Shown: one piece after another, positions 59,250 through 64,000 of the stretch | Numbering within the stretch: the stretch's first letter is position 1 | Layout of the letters: every line of letters starts with the position of its first letter | NCBI GenBank assembly: GCA_022661535.1 | Contig: JAKULF010000005.1 | Coordinates: 5,642,001-5,706,000, forward strand | Source of the DNA: Eutypa lata | Taxonomy: Eukaryota > Ascomycota > Sordariomycetes > Xylariales > Diatrypaceae | DNA: 64,000 nt | Reading direction: 5' to 3' | Notes under the pieces: model-generated | Seen by the model: only the letters and a program-made list of their open reading frames with translations | Databases searched by the model: none | What the model was told of the DNA's origin: nothing | Made by a program: the position numbers and the translations under genes

Positions 59250-61210
59250 CTACATATCCTTCTTAGCTCCTCCCGCCGCCTTCTTGTTCGCCTGCGCCTT
59301 CTCGATCTCCCCCCTTATCTCCTGCAAAGCCTCGTCTATATCCTTCACAGGATCCCCGATCCCGAGGACGGGTTCGGCCCTCCTACCGCCACCCGCCAAG
59401 CTATCCGTGCTAGGGGACCTAACCATCCTCCCACCGGCCTCCTTAGTGCGCTTCTCCAGCATCTTCCGTAAGTGCATCTTGGCAGGCGAGGCGAAGAAGG
59501 CCATGGTAGCTACTGTCCCGATGATGGCGTAGAAGTACACGCTAGCCCATGCTGCCAGGGACTTATCAAGGCGCAGGACGATGAAGGGGGCTACGACGAA
59601 GGAGAATGTTATCTGCGTTGTTAGCCACGAGACGACATCATAGTACTTCTTGCTCGGCAGCGGCTGTTGGGTGACGGGGTCGAGAAAGAAGGGACGAATG
59701 TTGCGTCGCAGATCTGTGGTATTAATTATAGTTAGCCTGCTTCCCTAGCCAAGTTCGTAAATGGATGTAGGGGCAGCAGCATAAGCTGACGTACTCTTGG
59801 CGGATGTTTGAACGAAGCTTCCCAGCAGGAATGCGAGGTAGTATCCAGGATAGAAACCGTGCCAGAAAGCACTGGTCGTGAAAGTAGCCATGCTTGCCCG
59901 AAACCCGGGTTTCTTATTCCTGGGGGTTACACGGAGGTAGATATAGTAGCGTAGCCACTTGTTCGTGTTCATATTCCAGTTCCCAAGGTAGGCTCGACTA
60001 TTCTGGGCCGTCTCGACTCCCCAGGGATTGATATTCTGCAAACGGTTCCACGAGACCTTCCCAGTCACAGGGTCCACGCCATTGTAGCCTAACCCAGCCA
60101 GGATACAAGCACCTTCTGACATAGTCCAAACACCGTAGTACTTGAACCGAGTAGTAAAGCCAACCATGTGTAGAATGAAGACGCGGCGAAGGAATCCGCG
60201 GTGCAGGTAGCTATCGGAAAATAGCACTTCCGGGCTATACCAAGCGCTGAATTTCAAGAATAGGAAAATCCACGTAAGACCACTAGCCATCTTCCACATA
60301 GCAGGCGTAGCACTCCTCGGTATCTTGCGTCTCTTCCTGGTCGGAGGCTTCTTCGTCGGGTCCACGGTCGCCGGAACATCGAACATAGTCGTGTCGATCC
60401 AACCGCGATACTCGTTATAATCGAAGGCCGGTCCTACTAGCAAGGAAGGAAAGAATAGCACATATGCGGTGTAGTCGAGGAGCCCCGGCAACTGGATGAT
60501 TCTTCGATCTTTCTGGAAGTCGCTGAGCTGGTCTTCGGGAAGGGTTCCGTCGGCGATGTTCCACGCGAAAGCTGACAGCTTCATGACGAGAACCATTTGG
60601 GCGCCCGTGATGTCAACGGCGGAGGGATTGTCGGTGAACTGTCGCGATAGTTGGTTGGTGGCCATGTGGCCCATGAGAAAAACAAAGGCGAGCCATGGCA
60701 TGTAGGGAGAGGTTCGGAGGAAGTAGGCGAGGCCGTAGGTGACGGCTGAGGAGATGAAGAGGGTGCGAACACCGACCCATAGTGAAAATAGGCCAACTAA
60801 GTAGAAGAGTCCGACTCTAACAGTAGACAATAGGAAGCAAAGGTCAGCCGATCGATATATCTGAAGGTATGGACGGGTCAACTTCAAAAATAGGTAAAGA
60901 GGTCATACCCAACGATGAAAACATTCTTGTTGTGAGGTTTAGAATCGGGTATCCGTTTCAATACGCCGGCAAGGGGGTAGGAGAGAAGAAAGGAGAAAAT
61001 AAGCTTCACTATATAACACGAACAAGGGGTCAGTATATCATGGCAAGGAGATCAGGGTGGTGCTACTTGATGAAAGAACTTACGCTCATCTGGGGCTGCT
61101 CCCGTCGCTCCTGATAGTTGCTCAAACGCTGTAGGGGGGATGTGTTAGCAAGTGCTGAGTTAAGTTGGAATTGGTGAATAATCCATACGGTAGTTGATAA
61201 AAGGTAGCAT
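59250..61210 (-). CDS. ALE1: Lysophospholipid acyltransferase (MBOAT family)
   Basis: Endoplasmic-reticulum MBOAT enzyme that reacylates lysophospholipids (yeast Ale1/Lpt1). Exons 61189-61210, 61084-61128, 60909-61008, 59795-60816 and 59250-59713 give 550 residues. The first three short exons join to MLPFINYPFEQLSGATGAAP, then LIFSFLLSYPLAGVLKRIPD and NVFIVGVGLFYLVGLFSLW, with the expected family order. The catalytic histidine is His375 in TSAFWHGFYPGYY. WNMNTNKWLRYYIY upstream supplies the other conserved MBOAT segment. Many hydrophobic spans are present. The C-terminal exon continues NLRRNIRPFFLDPVTQQPLP and ends in a Lys/Ala-rich tail. The 22-nt first exon is easily missed by gene finders. 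Confidence 0.93.
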
Positions 61211-62433
61211 GCTCGACTAAGTGTGCGCTTATAACTCTACTATTAAATGTCTAATTATCATCGTGTGGTGTGGCAGGTCGACAAAAGAGGTTGTAAAATA
61301 GTCGGACTAGCCGCTGCTACAAGCGCATAATCCAGTATTTGAAGTATTCGAACTTTTCAATAGGTACTAAAAAAGGAAGTAGGCAATAGGTAAATATACA
61401 ATATACGTAATAGAGATGTCCCCCTAATGTTTTAGGCTGTGCTGTACGGGCGAAGTTGGTGAGGTCAGAGACAATAAAACAGGCAAAGGGAGACAGACCT
61501 ACCTACCTATCGATAAGTCATGTTCCGTTTAAAGAATCAAGATGGGGCGGTTGAATTGGCAGAAAACCAAATTTACTTGCACGTGGGTTTCCTTAGCCAA
61601 CCTTGAACGAGAAAATATTAAGTCAACAAACTAAAACTAGATACAATGCTACCTTACATACATAAGATGCTAAAGACTTTGAGGTTGAAAGGCCCTTGTG
61701 ACGATAGCTCATGGGCGCATGGCATGCAACCTAATGAGCATTAAATGGGTAATGATGTCACCTGTATAGGTTAGTAGCTGCAGCCACAACTGCATACATA
61801 TGTACATAGTGCAGTCAGTCAATCAGTCGCATATACATTTATTTCATAAAATATCCGTACAAATCAAATATCAAACCAGTTATAAACGTATATCATGTGA
61901 TTATAATTATAGTATTAATTATTCAGGTTTACCCTACATAGTAAATAGTGTATAATTACTGTTATCTTTTATTGAACTCTTAACTATAATGTAAAAAAAC
62001 ATGGTGATAGCGACAATAACGACAACGCCGACAACGTTACTACGAAGCGCTTCTCCTGTAGAGCCAAACAATTGTCCATGCGGTTCTTCCTTACCAAGAT
62101 CGCGCCCAAACTCAACCCATCCAGCCAGCCTCCTAGTACTGTCATAGCTGGCAACTTTGTTTCCTCCCAGAATCCCCAGCATTGCAATGCAAATCATCCG
62201 AACCGCATTGCAGAGCTCCCCTGTTACGCAACAGCTATAAGAAGACTATACAGCCCTAGCTTGCCATTTCGAACCGAACAAGTAGTATGCAGTCCAGTAG
62301 ACGAGTGGGGAAATCACTTCCGTGAACGCCTACAGGGACTTTTTAATCCCCCATGATGAACCCTCCATCTTCAGTCGCGGTTTGCGGTCTTGTTACGGAT
62401 AGCCACGGCATTACCTAGCCTACTTAGCTCGTT
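61211..62433. other. Intergenic, AT-rich
   Basis: Between the ALE1 start and the VRG4 stop, both on the minus strand. AT-rich DNA lies at about 61830-61990, with ACCTACCTA near 61500. No gene is seen. Confidence 0.55.
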
Positions 62434-63815
62434 CTACGAGTTGGCAGCATCCCGGTTACTCGCAGAGCTTGCGCTCATCGTAGGCTGCGTCGTCGGCAGC
62501 GAGTTCTTCGCGACTTGCGACTGCCGCACCTTGGCCCAAGCATACACGATACCGCTGACGAAGCCGATAAAGATAGCAGACACACTACCGACCGTCACAG
62601 GCGCCGAGAAAAATATGAGCCCGCTAATGGCAATAGGGAGCTTGTTGAGCGCACCAACCATCGAGTACGTCGTCGAAGATGTCACTCGAATGCACCAAGC
62701 TGAGCAGTACGAGATGAAGATAGCCGCCATACCAGAGTAAATCATACCGATCATGAGAGAGTTTCGCGATTCGGGTGGGAAGTTCTTGGCGAAGTTGGTG
62801 CTAGACCAGTCCTCGGCCAGGAGCGAAAAGACGATGAGGACAGGGATCGTAAGAAGGTTGTTGTAGAACATAGCTATAAAATTGTTAGCTTCGTTAGTCG
62901 CTATCTAGCCGGTGGTTTATAGATCCGACTTACTATCCCAATCCTTGAAGTTCATGTTCTTAATCACCTTGCGCATACCCAGCACGTAGGAGGCGGTGCA
63001 AAAGACGTTCATTCCCATCCAGGCATAGCCGGCGTTTAGTGTGGCGAGAGCGGCGGCGGCTTCGGGCGTTGAAGCAGCGCTTCTAGTGTCTGCCCAGGCC
63101 GCGACGACGGAGCTGAGGACCATGAGGCCAAATGACAGCAACGCTAAGGGTGTGACACTTCCTCCAAACCATAGCACCTCACCGTACGCGATGACGATAA
63201 TGGTCAGGTTCTTGAATATGGTGTATACGGGAACAGACAGGAATTGGAGAGATTTGGTACTCGTGTAAATCATGCCGACCAGGAGGAGAGAGATAGGGAA
63301 CCCTTGGCAGAAAGTTAGCGAATGCCAACCCTTGATATTGATATCCAATCTAGGTTATGTCGTGAGTAGCATTCTTTCGCTGCACTTACATCGTTTTCCC
63401 TTGTTCACATCGAAAGGGGCTAAGTTCGTAATCAACCCGACCTGCTTGCAAACTTCGATTGTAACGATACAGACGACCGACTAGGGTATGGATTAATCAG
63501 TGATCAAGCTCTTTTCCTCCCATACCGTTTAGACGCTCGAGGCCTCAGACTCACCTGTACTGCGAGGTAGAAGAAGTTCATATTCCACTCATGGCCCGAG
63601 ACAACGTATTTGTTCACGACTGTCATGCTGATGGACGAAAGGCAATAGGCAAGGATGGAAATGGGCGGGCTGTTCTCGATTTGGGTAAACGACGCGGCAA
63701 GAGGTTGCTGAGACTGGTGCCTCGAGGGTCGAACCGGGATGAAGGGCTCCTTCTCCTCGCGATAGCCCGAGTCGGGCATGCGAATAGCATAGTCGTCCGA
63801 TTTCTTGTCCGACAT
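62434..63815 (-). CDS. VRG4: Golgi GDP-mannose transporter
   Basis: Nucleotide-sugar antiporter bringing GDP-mannose into the Golgi lumen for mannosylation of proteins and lipids. Exons 63555-63815, 63390-63480, 62934-63302 and 62434-62873 give 386 residues. The second intron uses an AAG acceptor at 63303-63305, restoring [19 protein letters not shown]. Motifs are [20 protein letters not shown], the FYNNLL segment and [11 protein letters not shown]. The last contains the GALNK GDP-mannose-binding motif. About ten hydrophobic spans are visible. The N-terminal 45 residues are hydrophilic and cytosolic; the C-terminal tail is Ser/Ala/Gln-rich. The start is the first ATG in frame. Confidence 0.95.
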
Positions 63816-64000
63816 GGTTGCAACTGAGGTATCCCGGGTTTGGCGTCGCTAATCTACCAACGATGGTCTCGTTCGTCTGTAGGATAGGAGAAAGGTAAGA
63901 AAGGGGCGCTGTCGTGTCGAAGACTCAATTGGATCGGGACAGGTGGAATGGATGCGACTTAAGGGGTCGGAAGAAAAGATGAAAACTCCGATGGTAAAGC
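63816..64000. other. Upstream region of VRG4, window edge
   Basis: Presumed leader and promoter of VRG4. No other feature is seen. Confidence 0.6.

Overview
This window is nuclear DNA of a filamentous ascomycete (Pezizomycotina, most likely Sordariomycetes). The signs are many introns of about 50-140 nt with GTAAGT-like donors, CTAAC/CTGAC-like branch sites and (C/T)AG or AAG acceptors; a HET-domain gene; a WOPR regulator of the Ryp1/Wor1/Sge1 family; and ERMES subunit Mmm1 whose N-terminus reads PTLSFTQG, as I recall from Sordariomycetes. Gene density is low. Housekeeping genes are separated by long intergenic stretches carrying dispersed ACCTACCTA/TAGGTAGGTA words.

Layout: NAD-specific glutamate dehydrogenase (1199-4571, -); about 4.7 kb without a gene; kynureninase BNA5 (9284-10817, +) followed by a 22-unit TGT microsatellite; a small-peptide gene (12984-13115, +); a HET-domain gene (13747-15675, +) with an internal in-frame stop; a CHY zinc-finger gene (16823-17393, +); proteasome alpha-4 PRE6 (17927-19160, -); a CorA/Mnr2-type Mg transporter (19939-21885, -); signal peptidase subunit SPC1 (23480-23986, +); RING-box protein RBX1/HRT1 (24245-24779, -); a PNRC-motif protein (26249-27514, +); TDP1 (28765-30976, +); 5.5 kb without a gene; the WOPR regulator SGE1/RYP1 (36505-38049, +); cardiolipin synthase CRD1 (39052-40357, +); a tRNA-like gene (41183-41290, -); a broken RapZ-C-like gene (42839-43428, -); MTO1 (43859-45996, -); VPS45 (46423-48259, -); MMM1 (48908-50298, +); RCE1 (50699-52058, -); a serine-rich membrane protein (55085-57912, +); lysophospholipid acyltransferase ALE1 (59250-61210, -); GDP-mannose transporter VRG4 (62434-63815, -).

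The genes do not form a pathway cluster. They are mostly independent housekeeping functions: NAD and glutamate metabolism, proteasome and cullin ligase, secretory pathway (SPC1, VPS45, VRG4, RCE1), mitochondrial membrane and tRNA biology (CRD1, MMM1, MTO1), lipid remodelling (ALE1) and DNA repair (TDP1). Spliced models were built by hand. For every multi-exon gene the exon lengths sum to a multiple of three and the joined reading frame restores conserved family motifs.

The most unusual observations are: two microexons (a 5-nt first coding exon in the CHY zinc-finger gene and a 7-nt internal exon in PRE6); an inverted 56-bp duplication placing a copy of VPS45 3' coding sequence over the MTO1 start codon; a decayed tandem copy of the last codons of SGE1 just after its stop; a HET gene cut by one in-frame TAA; and a RapZ-C-like pseudogene with a stop and a frameshift at a run of nine Gs. 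I saw no CRISPR array, rRNA gene, recognisable transposon or secondary-metabolite cluster.
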